This document shows positions 16,726-23,550 of a DNA stretch of 64,000 nt, in pieces. Position 1 is the first letter of the stretch. Each line of letters opens with the position of its first letter. The notes beneath the pieces were generated by a model. The model was not told the origin of the DNA, did no database searches, and worked only from the letters and a program-made list of their open reading frames with translations. Source of the stretch: Myxococcales bacterium (GTDB lineage: Bacteria; Myxococcota; UBA796; SXON01); assembly GCA_009692585.1 (NCBI GenBank), contig SHYX01000014.1, positions 1-64,000 on the forward strand. Direction: 5' to 3'. The position numbers and the translations under genes were made by a program.

Positions 16726-16864
16726 AGTCCGAATCGGAGTCGGAGTCGCTGTCCGAATCGGAGTCGGAGTCGCTGTCCGAATCACCACCACGATTCGTGC
16801 GTTCCGGGGAAAGCCCCGCGCATCCCAGCAGGATGCTGCCGAGCGCCAGGATGGTCAGCCTCAC
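16301..16864 (-). CDS. Ser-Asp-repeat lipoprotein, paralogue of the gene at 17142
   Basis: 187 residues. The GTG at 16864 overlaps the preceding fragment's stop (GTGA) and opens a lipoprotein signal 'MRLTILALGSILLGC'. A linker of alternating Asp-Ser (D(SD)10) and a Thr/Glu/Asp stretch leads to a ~125-residue beta-rich domain ('VSFNTIWTNDGSNDVVTLTI', 'YSFGMAEESAGGWLGEDC', 'GECWEANDADENLYDCQ'). That domain is almost identical to the one encoded at 17142-17678, with about ten substitutions, and arises from the DNA duplication described separately. The signal and linker are unrelated between the two. Function unknown; the repeat linker suggests a surface stalk. Confidence 0.7.
   Translation of the reverse strand: MRLTILALGSILLGCAGLSPERTNRGGDSDSDSDSDSDSDSDSDSDSDTENTSETGDDTEDTEVSFNTIWTNDGSNDVVTLTITNGSGTYSFGMAEESAGGWLGEDCLDGSAGAGRGGGYDICHDGATRAGLALDSVFPKFDEVVPNETTLMTATIQDAGHLAYVLIAADGECWEANDADENLYDCQ
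16721..16783 (-). repeat. low-complexity Ser-Asp coding repeat
   Basis: Sixty-three bases made of hexamer-like GAxTCG/GACAGC units (plus strand: blocks of 'gtcggagtccgaatcg') encode the alternating Asp-Ser linker of the 16301 lipoprotein. A 27-base block is repeated almost exactly within it, so the length is prone to slippage. The duplicated paralogue lacks this tract. Confidence 0.8.
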
Positions 16865-17040
16865 AGGAGGCCGCCGGCCGTTTCGACCTGGCTGCCGCTG
16901 GCGATGCTGTCGACGACCACGCCGCGGTCGATGACCACGGTGAAGGGGAGGCCGACGCTGCCCTCCATGCCCGACGCGTACTTCCACATCAGGGCGCTCT
17001 CAGGGTCAGCGCCGAGAACGAGGATGACGCGTGGGTTCAT
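16861..17040 (-). pseudogene. 5'-truncated thioredoxin/redoxin remnant with a borrowed start
   Basis: The frame encodes 59 residues: 'MNPRVIL' joined to 'VLGADPESALMWKYASGMEGSVGLPFTVVIDRGVVVDSI'. The latter is the C-terminal third of a redoxin/AhpC-TSA-type domain (helix, cis-Pro 'GLPFTVVID', strand); the active-site half is absent. The start, Shine-Dalgarno region and first seven codons are the duplicated 5' end of the 16005-16199 lipoprotein gene. The stop TGA overlaps the GTG of the downstream Ser-Asp lipoprotein, so an intact redoxin gene was probably once translationally coupled to it. Most likely non-functional as an enzyme. Confidence 0.72.
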
Positions 17041-17575
17041 GGGGAGGCTCCGGTCAGGCGGGTAGCGTAGCGCGCCGAGTCGCGGCAGGGGGGAAAAGTC
17101 AACGGCACGGGGTGCACCCCTGCCGTCAGCACACCCGACGCCTACTGGCAGTCGTACAGGTTCTCGTCGGCGTCGTTGGCTTCCCAACACTCGCCATCGG
17201 CGGCGACGAGTACGTAGGCGAGGTGGCCCGCGTCCTGGATGGTCGCGGTCATCAGGGTGGTTTCGTTCGGGACCACCTCGTCGACCTCGGGGAACACGCT
17301 GTCGAGCGCGAGCCCGGCGCTGGTGGCGCCGTCATGACAGATGTCGTAGTCGCCACCGCGACCGGAACCGGCGTTGCCGGCGCGGCAATCCTCACCGAGC
17401 CAGCCGCCGGCCGACTCTTCGGCCATGCCGAAGGAGTAGGTGCCGCTGCCGTTGGTGATGGTGAGGGTGACCGTGTCGTTGCTGCCGTCGTTGGTCCAGA
17501 TGGTGTTGAAGCTGACCTCGGTGTCGTCGGTGTCGTCGGTGTCGTCACCGGTTTCGCTGGTGTTCTCGGTGCCGG
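17016..17575. repeat. direct duplication, copy B
   Basis: Partner of copy A at 16175-16725. The left edge falls inside the redoxin remnant, right after codon seven of the borrowed start. The right edge falls in the Thr/Asp linker of the 17142 gene. The ~290 bases between the copies hold the redoxin C-terminus and the unrelated 5' end of the Ser-Asp lipoprotein gene. Confidence 0.85.
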
Positions 17576-17678
17576 AATCGCAGCCACCGCTGTCGGCCGT
17601 GTCACAGACCTTGGCGCCTGACGTGCAGCCGACCAGAAAGAGCGCCGCGCCGAGCGCGCCGAGAGTATTGAGAGCCAT
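17142..17678 (-). CDS. lipoprotein, paralogue of the Ser-Asp lipoprotein
   Basis: 178 residues from the ATG at 17678, with GGAGG seven bases upstream. Signal 'MALNTLGALGAALFLVGC' with lipobox VGC, a short Cys-containing Asp/Ser/Gly linker ('VCDTADSGGCDSG') and then the same ~125-residue beta domain as the 16301 gene, ending identically in 'ADENLYDCQ'. This gene heads the cluster, so it is probably the donor of the duplicated 3' half. Function unknown. Confidence 0.7.
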   Translation of the reverse strand: MALNTLGALGAALFLVGCTSGAKVCDTADSGGCDSGTENTSETGDDTDDTDDTEVSFNTIWTNDGSNDTVTLTITNGSGTYSFGMAEESAGGWLGEDCRAGNAGSGRGGDYDICHDGATSAGLALDSVFPEVDEVVPNETTLMTATIQDAGHLAYVLVAADGECWEANDADENLYDCQ

Positions 17679-17729
17679 TGTGTCCTCCATGCCGCGAAGG
17701 TGCGGCGCACGCAGTGTAGAGTGGAATCC

Positions 17730-17753
17730 CGCGGCCACAAGGGCGTGGCCGCG
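17730..17753 (-). terminator. hairpin directly after hflX
   Basis: A perfect 9-bp inverted repeat (CGCGGCCAC / GTGGCCGCG, 6-base loop) starts one base after the hflX stop. There is no T-run behind it, so it may be a weak terminator or an RNA-stabilising 3' end rather than a classical intrinsic terminator. Confidence 0.45.
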
Positions 17754-19439
17754 TCAAGATCGAGCGGGGCATAACTCTTTGGGCGCTTGCGGCAACGTCT
17801 CGGCGCTTGCATGGGCGGCGGCGGCCCGGGAACGAAACACTTCGCGCTCGATTCGGTCCAGCAGCGCCGCGGTTCCGGCACCCGTCAGCGCGCTGACGCT
17901 CTCGGCGTCGAAGTCCCGGGCCATCGCCGCCACGCGCTCGGGGTCGGCGCGGTCCACCTGGTTCAGTACGATGATCCTTGGCACATCCCGGGCGCCCAGC
18001 TCGTCCAGGGTGCGTTCCACCGTATCTTTGTGGAACAGGACCTCGTCATCCGCGGCGTTGAGCACCACCAACAGCAGCTCCGCCTGCACCGACTCGTCGA
18101 GGGTGCTGCGGAAGGCGTGAACCAGGTCCTTCGGGAGGCTGCGGATGAATCCCACCGTGTCGGTGAGGACGATTTCCCGCTCCTCGGGGAAGCGCAACCT
18201 TCGACTCGTCGGGTCCAGGGTCGCGAAGAGCTTGTCTTCGGCGTCGACGGCGGCGTTGGTCATGCGATTGAGCAAGGTGCTCTTTCCGGCGTTGGTGTAG
18301 CCGACGATGGCGACGAGCGGCAGGCCCACGCGCTTGCGACGGTCCCGTCGCATCGTCCGTTGCTCGCTGATCTCGCGTAGCTGCCGTTCGATACGATGCT
18401 CTCGCTCGTCCGCACGGCGCCGGTTGATCTCGAGCTTGGTCTCCCCCGGACCGGTGCCGCCGATCCCGCCGGTGAGCCGAGACATGGCGGTCGGCATCAG
18501 CGCGAGGCGAGGCCGCCGATACCGGAGTTGTGCAAGCTCCACCTGAAGTTTACCCTCCCTGGTGGTGGCCCGCTGCGCGAAGATGTCCAGGATGAGCTGG
18601 GTGCGGTCGAGCACCTTCAGGTCGGTCTCGGTGGCGATGTTCCGCAGTTGTGACGGTGATAATTCCTGGTCGAAGATCAAGTGCTCGGCGCCAAGGTGCA
18701 TACACCTGACGACCAACTCCTTGAGCTTGCCCTGCCCAACCAGCGTGCGGCCGTCGAGCTCGCGGCGCACCTGAAGCACGCGGTCGACGGGCCTCAACCC
18801 CGCGGTGTCGGTGAGGCGCTCCAACTCGTCGAGCGACCGGCGTGCTGCATGCGCGTTGCCGACGGTGATCGAAACACAGACCGCGGCGTCGCGGGCGTCC
18901 ACCCGACGCGTCGCCAGCCTGAACTGGGCCTCCAGACCCTTGATGAACACGCCGAAGTCGTCGGACCACGCGTAGATGTCCGGCACCGGCTCGACGCGCC
19001 AGATCTCCCCTGACCCCGGCGGGAGCAGGTGGGCGTACTCGGCGGCCCCGGGGAGACCGTCACCCCGACTCTGGACCACCACGACGCCGTCGAGCCGCAA
19101 GAGCGCCAGGTCGGTGAGGTCATCCTTGCTGAGCCCCTCGCCCCGCAGATGGGTGTGGAGGAGCCGAATCCCCCGGAATCGCCCGCCGCCAGCCCGTTCG
19201 CGGCCCAGCTCGGGGATGAAGAGCTGGTGGGCATCGCCGACGATGACCTTGTCCACGACGCCGACCCGATCGACGAGCACGCCGACCTGCCGATTCATTT
19301 CACGCGAGAGCTCCGTCATCCGCCGAACGAGCTCCGGGCTGAGCCAGCGTTCCGCGGGCACCCGCCGGTGGTAGAGCGCCTGGAGCGCCTTGTTTTCTGA
19401 GGTTTTCAGGCCCTCCTTGTTGCCGAAGAGTTCTTCCAC
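17754..19439 (-). CDS. hflX: GTPase HflX, long form
   Basis: 561 residues. The GTG at 19439 has GGAG five bases upstream. The HflX-specific region ('RTLVGQGKLKEL', 'AEHLIFDQELSPSQLRNI', 'DRTQLILDIFAQRATTREGKLQVELAQL') and the Gly-rich 'SRLTGGIGGTGPGETKLE' lead into the G domain: G1 'GYTNAGKSTLL' (~380-390), G3 'DTVGFI', G4 'NQVD'. HflX binds the 50S subunit and splits or rescues stalled ribosomes. About 180 extra N-terminal residues compared with the 426-residue E. coli protein carry a separate alpha/beta region ('VGVLVDRVGVVDKVIVGDAHQLFIPELGR'); long HflX proteins with such an extension occur in other deltaproteobacteria. Confidence 0.93.
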   Translation of the reverse strand: MEELFGNKEGLKTSENKALQALYHRRVPAERWLSPELVRRMTELSREMNRQVGVLVDRVGVVDKVIVGDAHQLFIPELGRERAGGGRFRGIRLLHTHLRGEGLSKDDLTDLALLRLDGVVVVQSRGDGLPGAAEYAHLLPPGSGEIWRVEPVPDIYAWSDDFGVFIKGLEAQFRLATRRVDARDAAVCVSITVGNAHAARRSLDELERLTDTAGLRPVDRVLQVRRELDGRTLVGQGKLKELVVRCMHLGAEHLIFDQELSPSQLRNIATETDLKVLDRTQLILDIFAQRATTREGKLQVELAQLRYRRPRLALMPTAMSRLTGGIGGTGPGETKLEINRRRADEREHRIERQLREISEQRTMRRDRRKRVGLPLVAIVGYTNAGKSTLLNRMTNAAVDAEDKLFATLDPTSRRLRFPEEREIVLTDTVGFIRSLPKDLVHAFRSTLDESVQAELLLVVLNAADDEVLFHKDTVERTLDELGARDVPRIIVLNQVDRADPERVAAMARDFDAESVSALTGAGTAALLDRIEREVFRSRAAAAHASAETLPQAPKELCPARS

Positions 19440-19456
19440 GCCGGCTCCGTCTGGAC

Positions 19457-19807
19457 CTAGGTCTTCGACGCGGCGGCGAGAACCCAGCCAACGATAAGCA
19501 CCACGCCACCGATCGGCGTGACCGCCCCGAACCACCCGTGGCCCGTCAGGACGAGCAGGTACAGGCTTCCCGCAAAGACGAATGTTCCGGCAAGCAACAG
19601 TCGGCGCGGCCACGCCGGGAGACCGGGCACGCACAACGCGACGGCATGGAGGAGGTGGTAGTGCGAGGCCGTCTGCCACGTCTCGATGCGGGGGTGCGCG
19701 CCCAGGGCGTGGGCGCCAAACGCGCCGAGCGCGACCGCCGTCGCCGCCAAGGCCGCTCCGACCCGCCGCCAGACTCGATCCGGGGAGCCTCCGCCCAGGT
19801 CCGGCAT
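19457..19807 (-). CDS. DUF423 family membrane protein
   Basis: 116 residues from the ATG at 19807, which overlaps the stop of the HD-domain gene (ATGA). Four hydrophobic segments are visible. The family hallmark 'GAFGAHAL' appears near residue 30, followed by 'WQTASHYHLLHAVAL' and 'GTFVFAGSLYLLVLTGHGWFGAVTPIGGVVLIVGW'. This matches the YgdD/DUF423 inner-membrane family of unknown function. The gene lies between the HD hydrolase and hflX, 17 bases before hflX. Confidence 0.88.
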   Translation of the reverse strand: MPDLGGGSPDRVWRRVGAALAATAVALGAFGAHALGAHPRIETWQTASHYHLLHAVALCVPGLPAWPRRLLLAGTFVFAGSLYLLVLTGHGWFGAVTPIGGVVLIVGWVLAAASKT

Positions 19808-20385
19808 CAACCGGCGTCCCGCAACAGCCCGTCCACCTCGACCCGCAGCCGAGCAGAAAGGGGATGCGACCAGTCGGCCGCGAGCGCACTGGCGACGGCG
19901 TCGTAGTACCACAGCGTACCGTCACGCCCGCCCGTGAACCGGCCCCACAGTTGGTCCCCGACGTCGCCGAGATCGCGGCGGATCGACAGGCAGTTGTGCA
20001 GCTTGTCTGCAGCGGAGATGAGCTTGAGCTCGGCGGGGGCGACGCGAAGGTGCTCCAGGTACCGTTCTTTGCGCTCGCGCCACGGGGGTTTGGGGTGACC
20101 CACCGAATCCGACAGTCCGGCGACGAGGCCGGCGACCCTCGGGCCGAAGCGGGCCTCGAGCGTGAACCGCTCGGCACCCGGCACATCCTCCAGCCAGTCG
20201 TGGAGCACCGCGGCCGCCATCTGGTCCTCGTCCCCGCCGTACTCGCCGACGAGGCTGGCAACGGCGAACAGGTGGGTCACGTACGGCACGTCGCTGCCTT
20301 TCCGGCGAATCCCCCGGAAATCCGCCACCGCAAGGGCCACCGCCCGGTCGAACCCCTCTCCGTATGCATCGCGCGCGTCGGCCAT
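19807..20385 (-). CDS. HD-domain hydrolase (RelA/SpoT-like HD)
   Basis: 192 residues. The ATG at 20385 follows a strong GGGGGAGGG; an upstream in-frame ATG at 20433 lacks one. The metal site is complete: 'YVTHLFAVASLVGEYGG' (first His), 'AAAVLHDWLED' (HD pair) and 'LISAADKLHN' (last Asp). The layout resembles the hydrolase half of RelA/SpoT and small alarmone hydrolases, so nucleotide (p)ppGpp or another phosphomonoester substrate is possible. There is no synthetase, TGS or ACT domain. Coupled to the DUF423 gene by a four-base overlap. Confidence 0.85.
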   Translation of the reverse strand: MADARDAYGEGFDRAVALAVADFRGIRRKGSDVPYVTHLFAVASLVGEYGGDEDQMAAAVLHDWLEDVPGAERFTLEARFGPRVAGLVAGLSDSVGHPKPPWRERKERYLEHLRVAPAELKLISAADKLHNCLSIRRDLGDVGDQLWGRFTGGRDGTLWYYDAVASALAADWSHPLSARLRVEVDGLLRDAG

Positions 20386-20444
20386 GGCCCTCCCCCTATC
20401 CTCCCGAGCTTGCCGCCGGGCGCTTCGGGTCATAGCCTTGCTTG

Positions 20445-21353
20445 ATGTCGATGTCCCAAGACTGGGCGGTGCTCTGCGGCGAAATACGAACTGAGGTTCA
20501 CGCGGACAACTGGCTCGCCGCGCTGGCGCTGGCGCTGCCCCAGATCGGCCTCGATCTGGGTGTCATGGCGCGGCTGGTGTGCGCGACCGAGCCCGACGGC
20601 TCCGCCACGGCGCGCGACTCGCGTGGTGGACTGGAGATCCGGGTCACGCCCATCGGAGCCGCCGCCCCGCCGACCTTCGCGATGCCAGAGTCCAGCTTCG
20701 CTTCGATCAACATTCCTTTTGCGCGAGTTCACGCCTCGCCTCCCCCCACGGCGCCGGACGAGCCGCCGGTTCCGAGGACGATGCCGGCCCCAGCGGCTGC
20801 GGTCGAAATCGAGGGGCCCGGCGCGTTCCTCGCCGTGCCCCCACCCGCCCCCGCCGCGCCCTTCGATGACCGCATGGAAGAGTTGTTCCTCCGCCTGGGA
20901 GAGATCAACGAAGCCGCAACGACCAAGGAGGCCTGTAGCTCCGCGCTTCGCCTCGCCGGAGAGCTCGTCACTGCCGAGTCGGGAGCCCTACTCGTGCGAA
21001 CCCGCGCTGGCGATGGGCTGCGTTTCAGAGCCGCGTTCGGCCCCGCGGCCGCCGCGTTGCTCGACACCACGATCCCACTCGACCGGGGCATCGCCGGCTT
21101 CGTCGTCCAGATCGGCGTCGGCGTCGCGATCGGGGACGCGCACCGCGACGACCGGCACTACTCCCGCGTCGACCGCAGCACCGGGTACACCACCCGCGCC
21201 CTCCTCGCAGTGCCGGTGCGCGCCGAAGACGGCGGAACCTACGGCGTGCTCGAGCTCATCAACCCGCCCAAGCCCTTCACGTCGGACGACCTGGAGTTGG
21301 CGAGCCGCGTGGCCGTGTCGTTGGGCAACGTCTTCCGCGGCATGGACCAGTAG
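20445..21353 (+). CDS. GAF-domain protein
   Basis: 302 residues from the ATG at 20445; no clear ribosome site, and TTG 20442 or ATG 20454 are alternatives. Residues 1-~80 form a small unassigned alpha/beta domain, then a Pro/Ala-rich linker to ~145. The C-terminal ~155 residues are a GAF sensor domain: 'LFLRLGEINEAATTKEACSSALRLAGELVTAESGALLVR', 'IPLDRGIAGFVVQIGVGVAIGDAHRDDRHYSRVD', 'LLAVPVRAEDGGTYGVLELINPPKPFTSDDLELASRVAVSLG'. No output domain is attached, so it probably signals through a partner. The convergent neighbour is fliE; a flagellar link is only positional. Confidence 0.8.
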   Translation: MSMSQDWAVLCGEIRTEVHADNWLAALALALPQIGLDLGVMARLVCATEPDGSATARDSRGGLEIRVTPIGAAAPPTFAMPESSFASINIPFARVHASPPPTAPDEPPVPRTMPAPAAAVEIEGPGAFLAVPPPAPAAPFDDRMEELFLRLGEINEAATTKEACSSALRLAGELVTAESGALLVRTRAGDGLRFRAAFGPAAAALLDTTIPLDRGIAGFVVQIGVGVAIGDAHRDDRHYSRVDRSTGYTTRALLAVPVRAEDGGTYGVLELINPPKPFTSDDLELASRVAVSLGNVFRGMDQ

Positions 21354-21368
21354 CGGCCGCCACGGGCG

Positions 21369-21689
21369 CTATACCGGCATGTTCCACACCGCCTGATAGG
21401 CCTCGACGAACTTGTCGCGGACGCTGCCCATGGCGCGGAGCGAAATGTTCGCCTCCTCCAACGAGATCATCATCTGCGCATAGTCGTGCTTGCCGGTGCC
21501 GACGTCGTAGAGCGCCTTGTCTCCTTCGGCAACCTGGGCCTCGACGGCGCCGATCGCCTTGGTGAGCGTCCCGTCGAAATCACTCGGTCCGACGCCCTCC
21601 CGGGCAGCGGCACGCCCACCGGCACGGGTGGCGTTTGGTGTCTCCATCCCCGAAAAGGCCGCGGTGGCAGAAGGCAGGCCCGTGATCAT
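21369..21689 (-). CDS. fliE: flagellar hook-basal body protein FliE
   Basis: 106 residues. The C-terminal two-thirds match FliE: 'DFDGTLTKAIGAVEAQVAEGDKALYDVGTGKHDYAQMMISLEEANISLRAMGSVRDKFVEAYQAVWNMPV', including the family's ending 'vR.K.veAYqeimrM.v'. FliE joins the MS ring to the proximal rod. It is the last gene of the flgB-flgC-fliE operon, two bases after the flgC stop. Confidence 0.94.
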   Translation of the reverse strand: MITGLPSATAAFSGMETPNATRAGGRAAAREGVGPSDFDGTLTKAIGAVEAQVAEGDKALYDVGTGKHDYAQMMISLEEANISLRAMGSVRDKFVEAYQAVWNMPV

Positions 21690-21691
21690 GG

Positions 21692-22120
21692 TTACTTGCC
21701 GATGCCGATGGCGGTCATGGCCATGGTACGAGCGGCTTCCACCACGTTGGCGTTGGCGTCGTAGGCGCGCTGTGCGGTCATCATGTCCACCATCTCCTCC
21801 ATCACGTTGATGTCGGGGTACGCCACGAACCCGTCGGCGCCGGCATCTGGGTGACTTGGGTCATAGACGCGTCGTGGGGCGGCGGTGTCTCGCGTGACGT
21901 CGGAAACCTTGACCCGCGCGCTGGCCGCGTCCAGCGCCTGGCCGAACGGGTCGAGTGATTCCGCTTCGAATCTCGGAATCAGTCGCCGGTACGGGCCCCC
22001 TTCGGCGGTGCGCGTCGTGCGCGCATTGGCCAGGTTCGACGCAATAGTCATGAGGCGAGTGCGCTCGGCACTCAGGCCGCTCGATGCGATGGCGAAGGTG
22101 TCGAAGAAGTCAGCCATCAC
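21692..22120 (-). CDS. flgC: flagellar proximal rod protein FlgC
   Basis: 142 residues. Rod/hook signature at the N-terminus ('FAIASSGLSAERTRLMTIASNLANA') and the C-terminal 'GFVAYPDINVMEEMVDMMTAQRAYDANANVVEAARTMAMTAIGIGK', which identifies FlgC. It forms the proximal rod with FlgB and FlgF in the periplasm. The start overlaps the flgB stop by four bases; ATG 22117 is an alternative one codon later. Confidence 0.96.
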   Translation of the reverse strand: MMADFFDTFAIASSGLSAERTRLMTIASNLANARTTRTAEGGPYRRLIPRFEAESLDPFGQALDAASARVKVSDVTRDTAAPRRVYDPSHPDAGADGFVAYPDINVMEEMVDMMTAQRAYDANANVVEAARTMAMTAIGIGK

Positions 22121-22515
22121 ATCTTCCCATCGGCGGCGGCGAAGCGAAGCATCGCGAGGCGCCGACTGACACCACCGGCGAGCGCCTGGTAGTAGACCTG
22201 GTCCTCGACCAGCCGGCCGGCCTCGCGCTCGAGGTCGACGGAGTTCCCGTCCAGGGCACCGGCGGGAGCGGCAAGCTCGGCGATCGACTCCTCGAGGGTT
22301 TCGCCCACGTCGAACACCTCGCCGGCGACACCCTTCTCCATGACATCGTTCAGCAGGGTCTCGAAGGGAAATATTTCCTTTGCGAGGTAACCAGGCGTGT
22401 TCACATTCGCCAGATTACTGGCTGTCAATGTCTGGCGAGCCTGGGTCAGCTCGATTGCGTTTCCGAGTCCCTCGTACATCCCGTCAAAGAGACGCATACC
22501 TGATCCAGGAACCAT
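22117..22515 (-). CDS. flgB: flagellar proximal rod protein FlgB
   Basis: 132 residues. AGGAGG six bases before the ATG at 22515 supports this start over the ATG at 22497. The rod motif 'RQTLTASNLANVNTPGYLAKEI' is clear, and the C-terminal 'LEREAGRLVEDQVYYQALAGGVSRRLAMLRFAA' matches FlgB. First gene of flgB-flgC-fliE, preceded by a FliA-like promoter motif at 22535-22563. Confidence 0.96.
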   Translation of the reverse strand: MVPGSGMRLFDGMYEGLGNAIELTQARQTLTASNLANVNTPGYLAKEIFPFETLLNDVMEKGVAGEVFDVGETLEESIAELAAPAGALDGNSVDLEREAGRLVEDQVYYQALAGGVSRRLAMLRFAAADGKM

Positions 22516-22534
22516 TGGGGGCCTCCTGGATCAC

Positions 22535-22563
22535 CCTTCGGTCACCCGGCGAAAAAGTTGAGC
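22535..22563 (-). promoter_or_regulatory. FliA(sigma-28)-like promoter of flgBC-fliE
   Basis: On the minus strand GCTCAACT, then ACCGAAGG with 15 bases between TCAA and the second block. This fits the TCAA-N15/16-NCCGA pattern found before four other flagellar units here. The leader would be only about 13 bases, with AGGAGG at its 5' end. Confidence 0.5.
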
Positions 22564-22590
22564 GCCGGATGCGATCTTTTTGGGATCGGG

Positions 22591-23550
22591 CTAGGTCGCG
22601 GTCGCCTGCCGGCGGTCGCTTTGGCCGGCCTTGGGAAGGCGCCGTCGTTCCTGCACAAGCCCGAGCAGCGCCAGCTCGGTCCACACGTCCCGGCGGACTT
22701 CGAACTGCTGATCGGCACCCAACCTCAGGCGCACGAAATCCGAATGATCTGGGGCCAACAAAGGGAACTCTGGATGGACACCCAGCTGATCGACCAGCGC
22801 CAACCCGGCGGCCACGGCGTGCGCCACTGGGGCACCGACGGTCGCCGATTCGGGCTGATGATGCCAACGCATCGCGGCCGCGAGGGTCGGGGGGAACCTC
22901 CAGCGCTGCGCCACGATTTCCCCCAGCTCGGCGTGGGCACGGTCGACGCTCGCCAACATCGCCGTCGGCTCCGTCGCCCAGGCAGGCGGCAGTTCAGACC
23001 GGAATCGGCCCGCGATTCCCACGCCAAGGATCCACCCGAGGTCGTGCAACAGGCCGGCGGCGAACGCATCCTCTCGGTCGTTTCCGAGCCGTCGGAGCAC
23101 ACTTTCGACGGCCACCGCGACGGCCACGGCGCGGACCTGAAGGCGTTGGGTCAACGCGGGCTGGCCCCGGACATGGAATACGCGACCGGAGGCGGCGGCG
23201 ATGAGCACGGAGCGCAGGCCGCGCTCCCCCACCCGCATGATCGCGTGGGCGATGTTCGCGACCGGCCGGCCCTTCGCGTAATGGGCGGTGTTGGCCATCT
23301 GCAGCAGCCGCGCCGCCAACGACGCCTCCTGGCTCACGGTCCTCACAATCCGCTCGTACGGCATCGTGGCGAGGAGGCAGAGTCGTATCACATCGGCGGC
23401 GGCGCCCGCCTGCACCGGAAGATCGATGGCCTCGCTCCTGGCGAGCCGCGTGAGCAGTAGCGCCCCGGCCTTGCCCGCGTCCCGATCGTCCCGATCGTCC
23501 CGATAGGCGATTCCCTTGCCGAAGTCGGGACGAAGAACCAGCGCGCTCAT
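22591..23550 (-). CDS. HDOD-domain signalling protein
   Basis: 319 residues, start in an ATGA overlap with the TPR gene's stop. The HDOD domain is recognised by 'EASLAARLLQMANTAHYAKGRPVANIAHAIMRVGERGLRSVLIAAA' and the HD-like pair 'FAAGLLHDLGWILG' followed by 'AHAELGEIVAQRWRFPPTLAAAMRWHHQP'. HDOD proteins are signalling proteins often tied to motility or cyclic-di-GMP control. No receiver or GGDEF/EAL domain is attached. It is the final gene of an operon that begins with fliD, and the flgB promoter lies just downstream. Confidence 0.88.
   Translation of the reverse strand: MSALVLRPDFGKGIAYRDDRDDRDAGKAGALLLTRLARSEAIDLPVQAGAAADVIRLCLLATMPYERIVRTVSQEASLAARLLQMANTAHYAKGRPVANIAHAIMRVGERGLRSVLIAAASGRVFHVRGQPALTQRLQVRAVAVAVAVESVLRRLGNDREDAFAAGLLHDLGWILGVGIAGRFRSELPPAWATEPTAMLASVDRAHAELGEIVAQRWRFPPTLAAAMRWHHQPESATVGAPVAHAVAAGLALVDQLGVHPEFPLLAPDHSDFVRLRLGADQQFEVRRDVWTELALLGLVQERRRLPKAGQSDRRQATAT

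Noticed and set aside
16721..16783. Tandem units taken for a CRISPR or VNTR array
   Set aside because: The units are short, have no spacers and keep the reading frame of an alternating Ser-Asp linker.
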